A DNA stretch of 10,681 nt from an uncultured Prevotella sp. (GTDB taxonomy: Bacteria; Bacteroidota; Bacteroidia; Bacteroidales; Bacteroidaceae), in the NCBI GenBank assembly GCA_934229335.1, contig CAKQDQ010000085.1, positions 1 through 10,681 of the forward strand. Direction: 5' to 3'. Position numbers and translations under genes: made by a program. This document shows positions 1 to 8,001 of the stretch, piece after piece. Below the pieces are notes generated by a model. That model was not told the origin of the DNA. It made no database searches and was given only the letters and a program-made list of their open reading frames with translations. Each line of letters begins with the position of its first letter. Within the stretch, counting starts at the first letter, position 1.

Positions 1-925
1 CCCATGGGATGCTCTCGATCCTAACCTCAAGGTTGGCGACCGCATTAAGGGTAAGGTAGTCGTTATCGCTGATTACGGTGCATTCGTAGAGATTGCTCCT
101 GGTGTTGAGGGTCTTATCCACGTTAGTGAGATGTCTTGGAGCCAGCACTTGCGTTCTGCTCAGGACTTCCTCTCTGTTGGTGACGAGGTAGAGGCTGAGA
201 TATTGACTCTTGATCGCGAAGAGCGCAAGATGTCTCTCGGTATCCGTCAGCTCAAGGCTGACCCATGGGCTAACATCGAAGAGAAGTACCCTGTAGGTTC
301 TAAGCACACTGCTAAGGTTCGCAACTTCACTAACTTCGGTATCTTCGTAGAGCTCGAAGAGGGTGTTGACGGACTGATTCACATCTCAGACCTTTCTTGG
401 ACCAAGAAGGTTAAGAAGCCATCTGACTTCACAACAGAAGGTGCTGCTATCGACGTTGTAGTACTTGAGATAGACAAGGAGAACCGCCGTCTCTCTCTCG
501 GACACAAGCAGCTCGAGGAGAACCCATGGGATGCATACGAGAAGATCTACACTCCAGGTTCTGTACACACTGGTAAGATCGTAGAGGTTATGGAGAAGGG
601 TGCTGTAGTTGCTCTCAACGAGGGTGGCGAAGGATTTGCTACTCCTAAGCATCTCGTTAAGGAAGACGGTACTCAGGCACAGAAGGGCGAGGAGCTCGAG
701 TTCAAGGTTATTGAGTTCGTTAAGGAAACTAAGCGTATCATCCTTTCTCACTCACGCACATTCGAGCCAGAGAAGCCTCTTGAGGAGAAGAAGGCTCCAC
801 GTAACGCTAAGCGTGGTGGTAAGAAGGAAGAGAGTGCTGCTATCAACAATGTAGCTGCTTCTACATCACTTGGTGACTTCGACGCTCTCGCAGCTTTGAA
901 GGCTAAGATGGAAGAGGATAAGTAA
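1..925 (+). CDS. rpsA: 30S ribosomal protein S1, C-terminal part (5' end outside window)
   Basis: This is the 3' part of the gene for ribosomal protein S1, the RNA-binding small-subunit protein that helps load and unfold mRNA on the 30S subunit. The frame is open from the left edge (codons start at base 2), so the first ATG at 131 is internal and not the start. Three consecutive S1/OB-fold repeats are visible. The first lies at about 2-268 (GDRIKGKV, DYGAFVEI, GLIHVSEMSW, KMSLGIRQL). The second, about 287-530, has TNFGIFVELEEGVDGLIHIS and RRLSLGHKQL. A more diverged third, about 551-755, has KGAVVAL and KRIILSHSRTF. A PW dipeptide (DPW, NPW) marks each domain boundary. The tail is basic (KRGGKK), then ends in GDFDALAALKAKMEEDK. 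All 12 Arg codons are CGY and every Lys codon is AAG, unlike the next gene, as expected for a highly expressed ribosomal gene. Identification is very secure. Confidence 0.97.
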   Translation, partial: PWDALDPNLKVGDRIKGKVVVIADYGAFVEIAPGVEGLIHVSEMSWSQHLRSAQDFLSVGDEVEAEILTLDREERKMSLGIRQLKADPWANIEEKYPVGSKHTAKVRNFTNFGIFVELEEGVDGLIHISDLSWTKKVKKPSDFTTEGAAIDVVVLEIDKENRRLSLGHKQLEENPWDAYEKIYTPGSVHTGKIVEVMEKGAVVALNEGGEGFATPKHLVKEDGTQAQKGEELEFKVIEFVKETKRIILSHSRTFEPEKPLEEKKAPRNAKRGGKKEESAAINNVAASTSLGDFDALAALKAKMEEDK

Positions 926-953
926 TTTTTCTAATTTCCGTATAACAATAATT

Positions 954-988
954 AGGCTCGCAGAATAATCTCTCTGCGAGCCTTTTTT
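954..988 (+). terminator. Rho-independent terminator of rpsA
   Basis: An inverted repeat of 10 perfect base pairs (GGCTCGCAGA at 955-964, TCTGCGAGCC at 973-982) is extended by one A-T pair (954/983). It has an 8-base loop and is followed directly by a run of six T (983-988). It starts 29 bases after the rpsA stop codon. This is a textbook intrinsic terminator on the plus strand. Confidence 0.93.
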
Positions 989-1008
989 GATTTCGTGAAC
1001 CTGAAGTT

Positions 1009-1662
1009 ATGACTCTAAAGGAAAGATATGCACGTGTGTTGCGCTATTTCATGGAGACGCAGCCTGTGGTAGATACAGAACTGGAGTATGGCACGGTGTT
1101 CCAGTTGCTCATTGCTGTTGTTTTATCAGCGCAATGTACTGACAAACGTGTGAATATGGTAACGCCTGCGCTCTTTCATGACTATCCGGACGCAGAGACT
1201 TTGGCAAAGGCTGACGAGGTGGAGATATACGAATATATCAAGAGTATATCGTATCCTAACGCCAAAGCGCATCATGTAGTAGAGTTGGCTCGTATGCTTG
1301 TCAGAGACTTTGGGGGAGAAATACCGAGTGACATGAATATGTTGCTAAAACTGCCTGGTGTTGGTAGGAAAACGGCTAATGTCATTCAGGCTGTTGCTTT
1401 TGGTAAGAGTGCTATGGCTGTTGATACGCATATTTATCGTGTAAGCCACAGATTAGGATTGGTTCCTGCCTCTTGCAACACTCCGTTGAAGGTTGAGCGT
1501 TACCTTGTGAAGTATATTCCGGCGGAAGATATACCGCGTGCGCACCACTGGTTGCTGCTGCATGGCAGATATGTGTGTAAGAGCTTACGACCGAAGTGCG
1601 ACGAGTGTCCATTTACGTCATATTGTCCTAAGAGAATGGAAGGAAGTAAGTTAGGTAAGTAA
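1009..1662 (+). CDS. nth: Endonuclease III (DNA glycosylase / AP lyase)
   Basis: This is a base-excision repair enzyme that removes oxidised pyrimidines from DNA and nicks the resulting abasic site by beta-elimination. At 217 residues it is close to the E. coli enzyme (211) and aligns from the first residues, which supports the ATG at 1009. Visible features are the LSAQCTDKRVN segment (39-49), the helix-hairpin-helix LPGVGRKTAN (115-124) with catalytic Lys121, and VDTHIYRV (138-145) with catalytic Asp139. The 4Fe-4S loop C-x6-C-x2-C-x5-C uses Cys190, 197, 200 and 206. All key residues are present. The start lies only 20 bases after the T-run of the rpsA terminator, and no Shine-Dalgarno sequence is evident (CCTGAAGTT before ATG). 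A gene for an exported thioredoxin-like protein follows after 24 bases, probably cotranscribed. Unlike rpsA it uses AGA and AGG for Arg. MutY is excluded by the short length and Nth-type residues. Confidence 0.96.
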   Translation: MTLKERYARVLRYFMETQPVVDTELEYGTVFQLLIAVVLSAQCTDKRVNMVTPALFHDYPDAETLAKADEVEIYEYIKSISYPNAKAHHVVELARMLVRDFGGEIPSDMNMLLKLPGVGRKTANVIQAVAFGKSAMAVDTHIYRVSHRLGLVPASCNTPLKVERYLVKYIPAEDIPRAHHWLLLHGRYVCKSLRPKCDECPFTSYCPKRMEGSKLGK

Positions 1663-1686
1663 TGCGTCTGTAAATAAAAAAAGAAT

Positions 1687-2766
1687 ATGATGAAGAGATT
1701 GATGATACTGCTGCTGACAATGTGTTCATGCATTGTGCTCATGGCAGAGAATATAAAGGTTACTGTTAAAGGAACTACTGATAAGGGGTCTAAAGTGGTC
1801 TTTGTCTTTGTGAATGGTGATAATAGAAAGGTTACGAAAGTGAATGTCACTAACGGTACTTTTACTTATAACGCTGAAGTCGAAAAATGTTCGTACCTGT
1901 TCTTTGTAGATAAATCTACGAGAAAACAAAGTCTTGTAGTGGCTGATGGTGCAGACATTGCCCTTGATATGGATAAAGATGTATCTTCAGGTACGCCTCT
2001 TAATGATAAGCTTCATGGTATTGTGGTTGAGTTAGAGAAGTATAGTGACGAGGCAATAGAATGTCGTAAGCAGGCGGAAAGTGAAGCTGACGCTCAGAAG
2101 GCGATTACGCTTCGTGCTAAGGCAAGGCAACAGAAACGGGTGTATCTCGATGCTCTGAAGAAGGTGATAGATGATAATAAGGATAACTGTTTACCTGTGT
2201 ATTTTATACAAGCCAACATGATGGACTTGGACTTTCAGCAACTTCAGGCTTATGCTTATAGTGGAGCGCAGTATACGGTGCATCCTATGTTTGCGAATGT
2301 GTTGTATTTTATACAGTATGAAGGAGCGAAACAGAGTTTGGTAGGTAGGAAGTTTACGGACTTTTCTGTTAAAGATGTCGACGGGACGAAGCATCAGTTG
2401 AGTGAATATGTAGGTAAGGGAAACTATGTTCTTATTGACTTCTGGGCTTCATGGTGTGGTCCTTGCATGGGAGAGATGCCAACGCTGAAGACTGTAAAGG
2501 CGAAATATGGCAAGAATGGCTTTCAGATTGTAGGCATTTCGCTTGATAATAGTGCTGTTAGTTGGCAGTCTGCCATTAAGAGTGGCGGGCTTGACTGGCT
2601 GCATTTTTGTGACCTTAACGGTTGGGAAAATGTGGGAGCGAGGCTTTATAATGTAAGGAGCATACCGAGTAACTTCCTTTGTAACGCTGAGGGAGTGATT
2701 GTTGCGGTAGACCTTCGTGGTGAAGCTCTCTTGGAAAAACTTGAAGAAATTTATGATACTATGTAG
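1687..2766 (+). CDS. Exported TlpA/ResA-like thiol-disulfide oxidoreductase with DUF4369-like N-terminus
   Basis: This 359-residue protein is probably periplasmic and reduces or exchanges disulfides on exported proteins; its substrate is unknown. A signal peptide is visible at residues 1-20 (basic MMKR, hydrophobic LMILLL core, likely cleavage after VLMA). Cys13 and Cys15 do not form a good lipobox, so a lipoprotein is less likely. Residues about 22-100 form a beta-rich region like DUF4369, common at the N-terminus of Bacteroidota TlpA proteins. A charged helical linker follows at about 105-165. The AhpC/TSA-thioredoxin domain spans about 216-359: VGRKFTDFSVKDVDG, DFWASWCGPC with redox Cys257 and Cys260, a VGISLD strand at 282-287, and the cis-proline loop SIPSNF with Pro327. 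ATG codons occur at 1687 and 1690; which is used hardly alters the protein. It follows nth by 24 bases with an A-rich leader and ends before a hairpin shared with the convergent gene. The family call is firm; the substrate is not. Confidence 0.9.
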   Translation: MMKRLMILLLTMCSCIVLMAENIKVTVKGTTDKGSKVVFVFVNGDNRKVTKVNVTNGTFTYNAEVEKCSYLFFVDKSTRKQSLVVADGADIALDMDKDVSSGTPLNDKLHGIVVELEKYSDEAIECRKQAESEADAQKAITLRAKARQQKRVYLDALKKVIDDNKDNCLPVYFIQANMMDLDFQQLQAYAYSGAQYTVHPMFANVLYFIQYEGAKQSLVGRKFTDFSVKDVDGTKHQLSEYVGKGNYVLIDFWASWCGPCMGEMPTLKTVKAKYGKNGFQIVGISLDNSAVSWQSAIKSGGLDWLHFCDLNGWENVGARLYNVRSIPSNFLCNAEGVIVAVDLRGEALLEKLEEIYDTM

Positions 2767-2811
2767 TGTTTCTTATTCTCTATGGTAGGGAATGTTGAAT
2801 TATACAATGAA

Positions 2812-2854
2812 ATAAGCGAGTGGGGATGGCCTTTTTGCATACCCACTCGCTTAT
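2812..2854. terminator. Bidirectional terminator hairpin between convergent genes
   Basis: Thirteen perfectly paired bases (ATAAGCGAGTGGG at 2812-2824 with its complement at 2842-2854) enclose a 17-base loop that can add a short ATG/CAT helix. The hairpin lies 45 bases past the TlpA-like gene and 42 bases past the stop of the opposing hydrolase gene. It is followed by ACTTTTGTT on the plus strand and by TTCATTGT on the minus strand. The T-tracts are imperfect on both sides. Position and stem strength make it the likely shared transcription end for both strands. Confidence 0.8.
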
Positions 2855-2896
2855 ACTTTTGTTATGAAAATATTATTATAGACAGGTTGTTTGATT

Positions 2897-4438
2897 CTAT
2901 AACTTTATCTTTTTCTTCGTTATCTTGCTTTCATTTGACAGTCTGTTTAGGGCAGTAACAACGTAAGTGTATTTCGTTTTGCCGTTATTGTAAGGTAGTT
3001 TTATCCATGTATTGGTTGTTATCTCAATAATGTGCGATGGGTCTTCGGTGTTTATATCCTCGCCTTTCGCAAATCTGTACACTACGTATTTTACGGCTTC
3101 GTCGCGCCAATCCTTCCCTTTTGGGGCGCGCCAGAACAGCATATATCCATCGCTTGTCCATATAGGCTTAAGCTTTTTGGGTTGAGCTGGGGTGCTATCG
3201 TCAATAAATGGCATTGTAGGTTGTAAGGCTGGGTAACGCCAGTAGTTGGTGCGCAACTGTGTACTGTAGCCTCCTACGTTGTCAACGGCAGCTTTGGCAT
3301 ACCATAGCACCGTACCGTTGATGTTGGGAGTAGTGGCATGTAGTTGGTATTTAGCTGCCATTTGGTTCTGCTGATTATTGTGCAAATCAGCGTATTTTGC
3401 CGTTCTTTCTATGTCTTCACCAATGTAGAGAGGGCGATTCTTAAAGTTTTCTCCCCACCATTTTATCAGCGTTTCGTAGTCGGCAGCTCTGTTTCCAATT
3501 TCCCAATACAGCTGTGGTACACAGTAGTCGACCCATCCTTGATTTACCCAAAGAAGCACATCGGCATACAGGTCGTCGTAGTTCTGCAGTCCATTGGTAT
3601 TTGAACCTAATGGTGAGCTTTTTTTATTGCGGTATATTCCGAATGGAGAGACTCCGAATTTTACCCATGGTTTAATGTTCTGTATGGTGTCGTGAAGTTG
3701 CTTAATGAAAATGTTGACGTTGTTTCTGCGCCAGTCTCCTATGCTGTTGAAGTGTCCGTTGTTCTGCTGTTCATAGTCAGCAACGTCAGGAATGGCGATG
3801 CCAGGAGCAGGGTAGGGGTAGAAGTAATCGTCTATATGAAACCCATCTATGTCGTAACGGCGTACAATATCTGCTGCTACTCTGCAAATCCATTCGCGGT
3901 TTGCGGACTTGGCAGGGTTGAGAATGTATAGTCCATCGTACTGGAAGACAAGGTCTGGACGCCGCGAAGCAATATGCATAGCAGACAGTTCGTGCGTTAC
4001 TTTCGTCTTGGCGCGGAATGGATTAATCCATGCGTGCAGCTCCATGCCACGCTTGTGACATTCGGTTATCATCCATTGTAGCGGATCCCAGTATGGAGAA
4101 GGGGCTACTCCCTGCTGCCCAGTAAGAAATCTACTCCATGGTTCAAGGCTGCTTTGGTATAAGGCATCACACTCAGGACGCACCTGAAAGATTATTGCGT
4201 TGACACCATCCTTCTGTAATTCGTCTAACTGATAGGTTAGAGTCCTTTGCATTTGTTCTGTACCGATACCGGTAAACTGACCATTGACACATTGAATCCA
4301 TGCGCCACGAAACTCACGTTTAGCTGCTTTCGTTGCGCAGAAAGGGGCTGTCAGTATTATAAAATACAATAATATGGCGCGGAAAAGGGTAGTGTTCCAC
4401 GCCATATTGTAATGTAATATAACCTTGTTTATTTTCAT
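2897..4438 (-). CDS. Secreted GHL10 (DUF187) family glycoside hydrolase with C-terminal Fn3-like domain
   Basis: This 513-residue exported protein belongs to the glycosyl-hydrolase-like family 10 (YngK/YddW, DUF187). A signal sequence covers about residues 1-38, with hydrophobic core AILLYFIIL and likely cleavage near ATKA. The TIM-barrel catalytic region at about 41-410 shows family motifs: FRGAWIQCVNG (43-53), AIIFQVRPECDALY (81-94), LEPWSRFLTG (98-107), ELHAWINPFRA (133-143), DGFHIDDYFYPYP (198-210), FGVSPFGIYR (261-270) and VPQLYWEIG (307-315). Asp203, Asp204 and Glu313 are candidate catalytic acids (inference). Residues about 418-513 look like a fibronectin type III domain. Two starts are possible: ATG at 4438, or ATG at 4405 (Met12), which gives a more compact signal peptide. 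E. coli DigH (YddW) of this family cleaves peptidoglycan glycans lacking stem peptides. The gene lies 57 bases after the PBP1A gene on the same strand, which fits a cell-wall role, but other glycans cannot be excluded. Confidence 0.88.
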   Translation of the reverse strand: MKINKVILHYNMAWNTTLFRAILLYFIILTAPFCATKAAKREFRGAWIQCVNGQFTGIGTEQMQRTLTYQLDELQKDGVNAIIFQVRPECDALYQSSLEPWSRFLTGQQGVAPSPYWDPLQWMITECHKRGMELHAWINPFRAKTKVTHELSAMHIASRRPDLVFQYDGLYILNPAKSANREWICRVAADIVRRYDIDGFHIDDYFYPYPAPGIAIPDVADYEQQNNGHFNSIGDWRRNNVNIFIKQLHDTIQNIKPWVKFGVSPFGIYRNKKSSPLGSNTNGLQNYDDLYADVLLWVNQGWVDYCVPQLYWEIGNRAADYETLIKWWGENFKNRPLYIGEDIERTAKYADLHNNQQNQMAAKYQLHATTPNINGTVLWYAKAAVDNVGGYSTQLRTNYWRYPALQPTMPFIDDSTPAQPKKLKPIWTSDGYMLFWRAPKGKDWRDEAVKYVVYRFAKGEDINTEDPSHIIEITTNTWIKLPYNNGKTKYTYVVTALNRLSNESKITKKKIKL

Positions 4439-4495
4439 TTTCTTAGGTTATTGAGTCACGGAAAAAGAATAAAGAGGCTTGTTCTTTTATGTAGT

Positions 4496-7006
4496 TTAGA
4501 GATTGTCAAAGTTTACATCAGTCTCCTTTGGATGCTGTTTAGGCTCTGTCGCTGCACCAGGATTGTTGTCTTTGACTTCTCTTTCTATCGGATTTCCTTC
4601 ATCATCCATTTCTATTTCTTTGAAGTGATCAACGGAATCAGCGTTGACAGAGTCGTTTCTTACTCTGCGAGAGTAGCTACATTCAAACATTGTCTTGTCA
4701 ATATCAGCGTCTGCTGGCATCTGGAATTTACCATGATATTGTTTGAAAGCTGGATCACTAAATACTGATTGCAGGAAATATCCACATATTGGCAACGCTG
4801 TTCTTGAGCCTTGACCGAGTGCTCCTGTACGGAAGTGTATGCAACGGTATTCTCCTCCTACCCAAGCACCAACAACAAGGTTGGGTGATACTCCCATAAA
4901 CCATGCGTCAGAGTGGTTGTTTGATGTTCCTGTCTTACCGCCAAACTCCGTATCATTGAATTTACCTATATATCCCCAAAGGCTTTGTGACGTGCCGCCA
5001 GCTTCACGAAGACCACCTAAAAGCATCTGCTGCATGAGGTAAGATGATTTTACGCTTATTGCTTGTTTGGTCTCTGTAGGAGCTACATATATCTCTTCTC
5101 CATCGCGATTGAGTATCTTTGTTACGAAGATTGCCTCGTCGTGGGCTTTACCGCCATTAGCTACTGTGCTGTAAGCGTTAGCTAATTCCAGTAGGTTCAC
5201 ATCACTTGAGCCTAAGGCAAGGGATGGAGCGTCGTCGAGAGGGCTCTTGATTCCCATGTTCTGAGCAGTCTCTATGATGTTCTTTATGCCCATCTCTTGA
5301 CCAAGACGTACTGCTATGGAGTTGATACTTTGGGCAAATGCTATTTTTAGAGGTAATGAATCACCAGTGAAATAGCCGTTAGCGTTAGTAGGAGTCCATG
5401 TTACTTCTTCTTTCTTTTTAGAGTCCCAGACCTTCATAGAGAAGAATTCGTCACGACGTTTATCACATGGTGTCAGTCCTTGTTCCATCGCTTCGGTGTA
5501 TACGAACAGTTTGAATGTAGAACCAGGTTGGCGTTCGGCTGTCACTTTATCATACTTCCAATGGTCAAAGTCTATATCACCTACCCATGCTTTCACGTGT
5601 CCTGTCTGTGGTTCCATTGCCACAAAGGAACAGTGCATGAAGCTAACCATGTAACGAATAGAGTCCATTGTAGACATTTCTTTCTCTATTTCGCCCTTCT
5701 CATAGTCAAAGACTTTGACGGTATGAGGTTTGTTTAGGTAATAGTCTACAGAGTCCGGATTGTCCGGAAACTTTGCTGTCAGATACTTATATACAGGCTG
5801 CTGCTTTGCAATGTCCTCTATAAAGTTTGCTATTACCTTATGATTTTCATCCTGCCAAGGTTCCTGTCCGCGCCAGTGTGAGTTAAAGTTGCGCTGCACT
5901 TGCTGCATTTGCTTACGAGCAGCTTCCTCCGCATACTTCTGCATACGAGTGTCAATGGTGGTATATATTTTCAAACCATCATTGTAAATGTCTATATCTT
6001 CCAGTGCTTCATTCTCTGTACTAAGTTTCTTTATGTACTTAGCAACAGCCTCACGGAAGTACTTTGCCTGTCCATCGTAGTTGTCTTCAACGTTGAATTC
6101 AGACACATCAATGCTGATTTTCTTTAGCGAATCACACTGATCTTGCGTCAGATCACCGTGCATTTTCATGTTGTCCAGCACTACGTTACGTCTCTTTAGA
6201 GAGTTCTCTGGGTGTGAAATAGGGTTGTAGTAGGTCGTAGCTTTAAGCATACCGACCAGTACCGCTGCCTGTTCTGCTGTTAGATCCTTTGGAGTAGTGT
6301 TGAAGTAGGTCTTTGATGCCGTCTTTATGCCAAAGGCATTGTTACCGAAGTCAACAGTGTTAGCATACTGTACGAGGATCTCTCTCTTAGCTTCCGTACG
6401 TCCTTGGGTTATTGCAAAATACAGTTCCAGCTTCACAGCGGTAATCCATTCCTTTGTTTTCATAACCAGAATCTTTACTCCTGGTATCTTGCCTATAAGT
6501 CCTGTGCTGTACTGTGTGCGCACTCTGAACATATTTTTTGCAAGCTGTTGTGTTATGGTAGAAGCACCTCTACCACCCCTTCCCGTTGCCGCGTCTTTGA
6601 CAGCACCAAGTAGTCCCATTGGGTCTATTCCCCAATGGCTGTAGTATCGCTCGTCTTCTGTAGCTATAAGTGCTTTCCAGAATACAGGATTTACTTCCTC
6701 GTACTTCACAGGAGTACGGTTTTGGTTGAAGTATTTGCCCAAAAGCACACCGTCAGCAGACCATAATTCTGACGCTTGACTAACCTTATGCTCGCTTATA
6801 TCCGACCAACCTGGTGACTTACCGAATAGGAAGAAGAGGTTGAAGTCAACAGCACCGAAGTACAATAAAATAAATACTATAAACGAAAGGAATCCGTTTA
6901 CTGCTTTGATGTACCACGGTTTACCCACGAAGCATCCCTTGTACCAATTCCAAAAGGCTTTGGATTTGGCTGCTATCCATGCTGTTATTTGCTTGAGTTT
7001 TTCCAT
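4496..7006 (-). CDS. mrcA: Class A penicillin-binding protein, PBP1A type (glycosyltransferase + transpeptidase)
   Basis: This is a bifunctional peptidoglycan synthase of 836 residues (E. coli PBP1A has 850) that polymerises lipid II and cross-links stem peptides on the outer face of the inner membrane. After a cytoplasmic basic N-terminus there is one membrane segment at about 36-61 (GFLSFIVFILLYFGAVDF). The GT51 domain, about 80-300, shows ATEDERYYSHWGID with catalytic Glu117, GRGASTITQQLAKN (145-158), KREILVQYANTVDFG with second Glu209, and the LVGMLKATTYYNP motif (250-262). A linker/OB-like region at about 340-455 precedes the transpeptidase domain at about 458-755, with SxxK Ser496-Thr-Phe-Lys499, SxN Ser560-Ile-Asn562 and KTG Lys691-Thr-Gly693. 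The C-terminal tail is acidic and low in complexity. In GT motif 3 the usual YLN reads YAN. All catalytic residues are present. It sits between miaA (76-base gap) and the GHL10 hydrolase gene. The symbol mrcA (ponA in some genomes) follows the E. coli orthologue group. Confidence 0.95.
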   Translation of the reverse strand: MEKLKQITAWIAAKSKAFWNWYKGCFVGKPWYIKAVNGFLSFIVFILLYFGAVDFNLFFLFGKSPGWSDISEHKVSQASELWSADGVLLGKYFNQNRTPVKYEEVNPVFWKALIATEDERYYSHWGIDPMGLLGAVKDAATGRGGRGASTITQQLAKNMFRVRTQYSTGLIGKIPGVKILVMKTKEWITAVKLELYFAITQGRTEAKREILVQYANTVDFGNNAFGIKTASKTYFNTTPKDLTAEQAAVLVGMLKATTYYNPISHPENSLKRRNVVLDNMKMHGDLTQDQCDSLKKISIDVSEFNVEDNYDGQAKYFREAVAKYIKKLSTENEALEDIDIYNDGLKIYTTIDTRMQKYAEEAARKQMQQVQRNFNSHWRGQEPWQDENHKVIANFIEDIAKQQPVYKYLTAKFPDNPDSVDYYLNKPHTVKVFDYEKGEIEKEMSTMDSIRYMVSFMHCSFVAMEPQTGHVKAWVGDIDFDHWKYDKVTAERQPGSTFKLFVYTEAMEQGLTPCDKRRDEFFSMKVWDSKKKEEVTWTPTNANGYFTGDSLPLKIAFAQSINSIAVRLGQEMGIKNIIETAQNMGIKSPLDDAPSLALGSSDVNLLELANAYSTVANGGKAHDEAIFVTKILNRDGEEIYVAPTETKQAISVKSSYLMQQMLLGGLREAGGTSQSLWGYIGKFNDTEFGGKTGTSNNHSDAWFMGVSPNLVVGAWVGGEYRCIHFRTGALGQGSRTALPICGYFLQSVFSDPAFKQYHGKFQMPADADIDKTMFECSYSRRVRNDSVNADSVDHFKEIEMDDEGNPIEREVKDNNPGAATEPKQHPKETDVNFDNL

Positions 7007-7068
7007 AGTTCGCTTTTATTGTTTAATGGTTAAGTTGTTCATTGAATGTATTTCTTATTATACAATAA

Positions 7069-7080
7069 ACGCTAAAGCGT
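7069..7080 (-). terminator. Short hairpin after miaA, possible weak terminator
   Basis: On the minus strand, two bases after the miaA stop codon, ACGC-TTTA-GCGT can form a 4 to 5 bp hairpin followed by TTTATTGTATAAT. The stem is too short for an efficient terminator. It may be a weak attenuator or may be chance. The rest of the 76-base miaA to PBP1A gap is AT-rich, and I see no convincing Bacteroidota promoter (TTTG / TAnnTTTG) in it. Confidence 0.25.
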
Positions 7081-7082
7081 CG

Positions 7083-7997
7083 TTATTGTTGTGTAATGCA
7101 GTTGTCAATATGCTTAATTATGCCATCAAAGTCATCAGGACTGAACCAGGTGATGTCTGTATCCTTCTTGTACCACGTCAGTTGTTTCCTGGCATATTGC
7201 CTTGTATTGCTTTGGATTTGCCTTATAGCCTCTTCCAAAGGAATATCTCCGTCGAAGTATTTGAATAGCTCTTTGTATCCTACAGTGTTGAGAGCGTTTT
7301 CCCCTCTGTGTGGTATCATAGCGTGAGCTTCATCAATAAGCCCATCGTTCACCATGTCAATTACTCGTTGGTTAATTCTTTCATACAGTTCTTCTCTTTC
7401 TCTTGTTAGTCCGATTTTGATGACATGGAACGGTCTTTCTTTCTTCTTGCCTGTGCGGAACGAAGTATATGTTTTGCCGCTAACATGACATATCTCCAGT
7501 GCATGAACGACCCTGCGTGGGTTATTGCGGTCTACAATAGCCCAATGTTCAGGATCCAGTTGTTTCAACTCGTCGAGAAGAGCTGGCAATCCTTCTGTCT
7601 CCAGTCGCTTTTTCATCCAGTTTCTTGTGTCATCGTCAACAGTAGGAATGTCGTCTATGCCGTTACAGACTGCATCTATGTACATCATAGATCCGCCAGT
7701 AAGTACCGCTTCCACCCCTTTCTTGTTCTGAAAGTCTTGCGATTGCAATAGTTTCAGTACATCCTGTTCATACATAGAAGCAGAATAATATTCCCCTATG
7801 TGATGGTTTGCAACAAAATAATGCCGCACTCTCCGTTGTTGTTCAACGGTGGGCGCGGCAGTTCCCTTTGGTATCTCTGCATAAATTTGCCTTGAATCGG
7901 CATTAATGATGTCTACATTATAATGTTCGGCAATAGAGATGCAGAGTTCTGTTTTTCCTACTCCAGTAGGACCAGTAATAACAATGAGTGTGTTCAA
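7083..7997 (-). CDS. miaA: tRNA dimethylallyltransferase, TTG start
   Basis: MiaA transfers a dimethylallyl group to A37 of tRNAs that read UNN codons, the first step of i6A/ms2i6A formation, in the cytoplasm. At 304 residues it is close to the usual 300-316. Visible motifs are the P-loop GPTGVGKT (9-16), INADSRQIY (31-39) with catalytic Asp34, GGSMMYIDAV (101-110, Ser replacing the more common Thr of GGT), NNPRRVVHALEI (158-169), NTVGYKEL (237-244) and TRQYARKQLTWYK (265-277). The start must be TTG at 7997: in this frame a TAA lies only four codons upstream, no ATG intervenes, and the P-loop begins at residue 9. The TTG lies 4 bases after the lpxA stop with no Shine-Dalgarno sequence, so translational coupling to lpxA is likely (inference). 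Some Bacteroides genomes carry two miaA paralogues; which one this corresponds to cannot be told here. Confidence 0.94.
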   Translation of the reverse strand: MNTLIVITGPTGVGKTELCISIAEHYNVDIINADSRQIYAEIPKGTAAPTVEQQRRVRHYFVANHHIGEYYSASMYEQDVLKLLQSQDFQNKKGVEAVLTGGSMMYIDAVCNGIDDIPTVDDDTRNWMKKRLETEGLPALLDELKQLDPEHWAIVDRNNPRRVVHALEICHVSGKTYTSFRTGKKKERPFHVIKIGLTREREELYERINQRVIDMVNDGLIDEAHAMIPHRGENALNTVGYKELFKYFDGDIPLEEAIRQIQSNTRQYARKQLTWYKKDTDITWFSPDDFDGIIKHIDNCITQQ

Positions 7998-8001
7998 TGT
8001 G

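Noticed and set aside
1..560. Recurring CCCATGGG-type words at 1, 263 and 524 as DNA repeats
   Set aside because: They encode the PW motif at the end of successive S1 domains; protein-level repetition and codon bias explain them.
386..751. 121-codon open frame on the minus strand inside rpsA
   Set aside because: It lies fully antisense to the S1 domains, shows no recognisable protein features, and arises from the biased codon use of rpsA.
1687..1749. Lipoprotein signal (Cys13 or Cys15) in the TlpA-like protein
   Set aside because: The residues before each Cys (L-T-M and M-C-S) are a poor lipobox, and a standard signal peptidase I site after LMA fits better. Not fully excluded.
6327..6644. 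105-codon plus-strand open frame inside the PBP1A gene, and similar ones at 4451-4768 and 3344-3604
   Set aside because: These are frames antisense to well-supported genes, with unlikely compositions and no motif.
7007..7082. Promoter for the PBP1A gene in the miaA/PBP1A gap
   Set aside because: The gap is AT-rich with TATAAT-like words on the minus strand, but no TTTG and TAnnTTTG pair with proper spacing was found, so I do not call a promoter.
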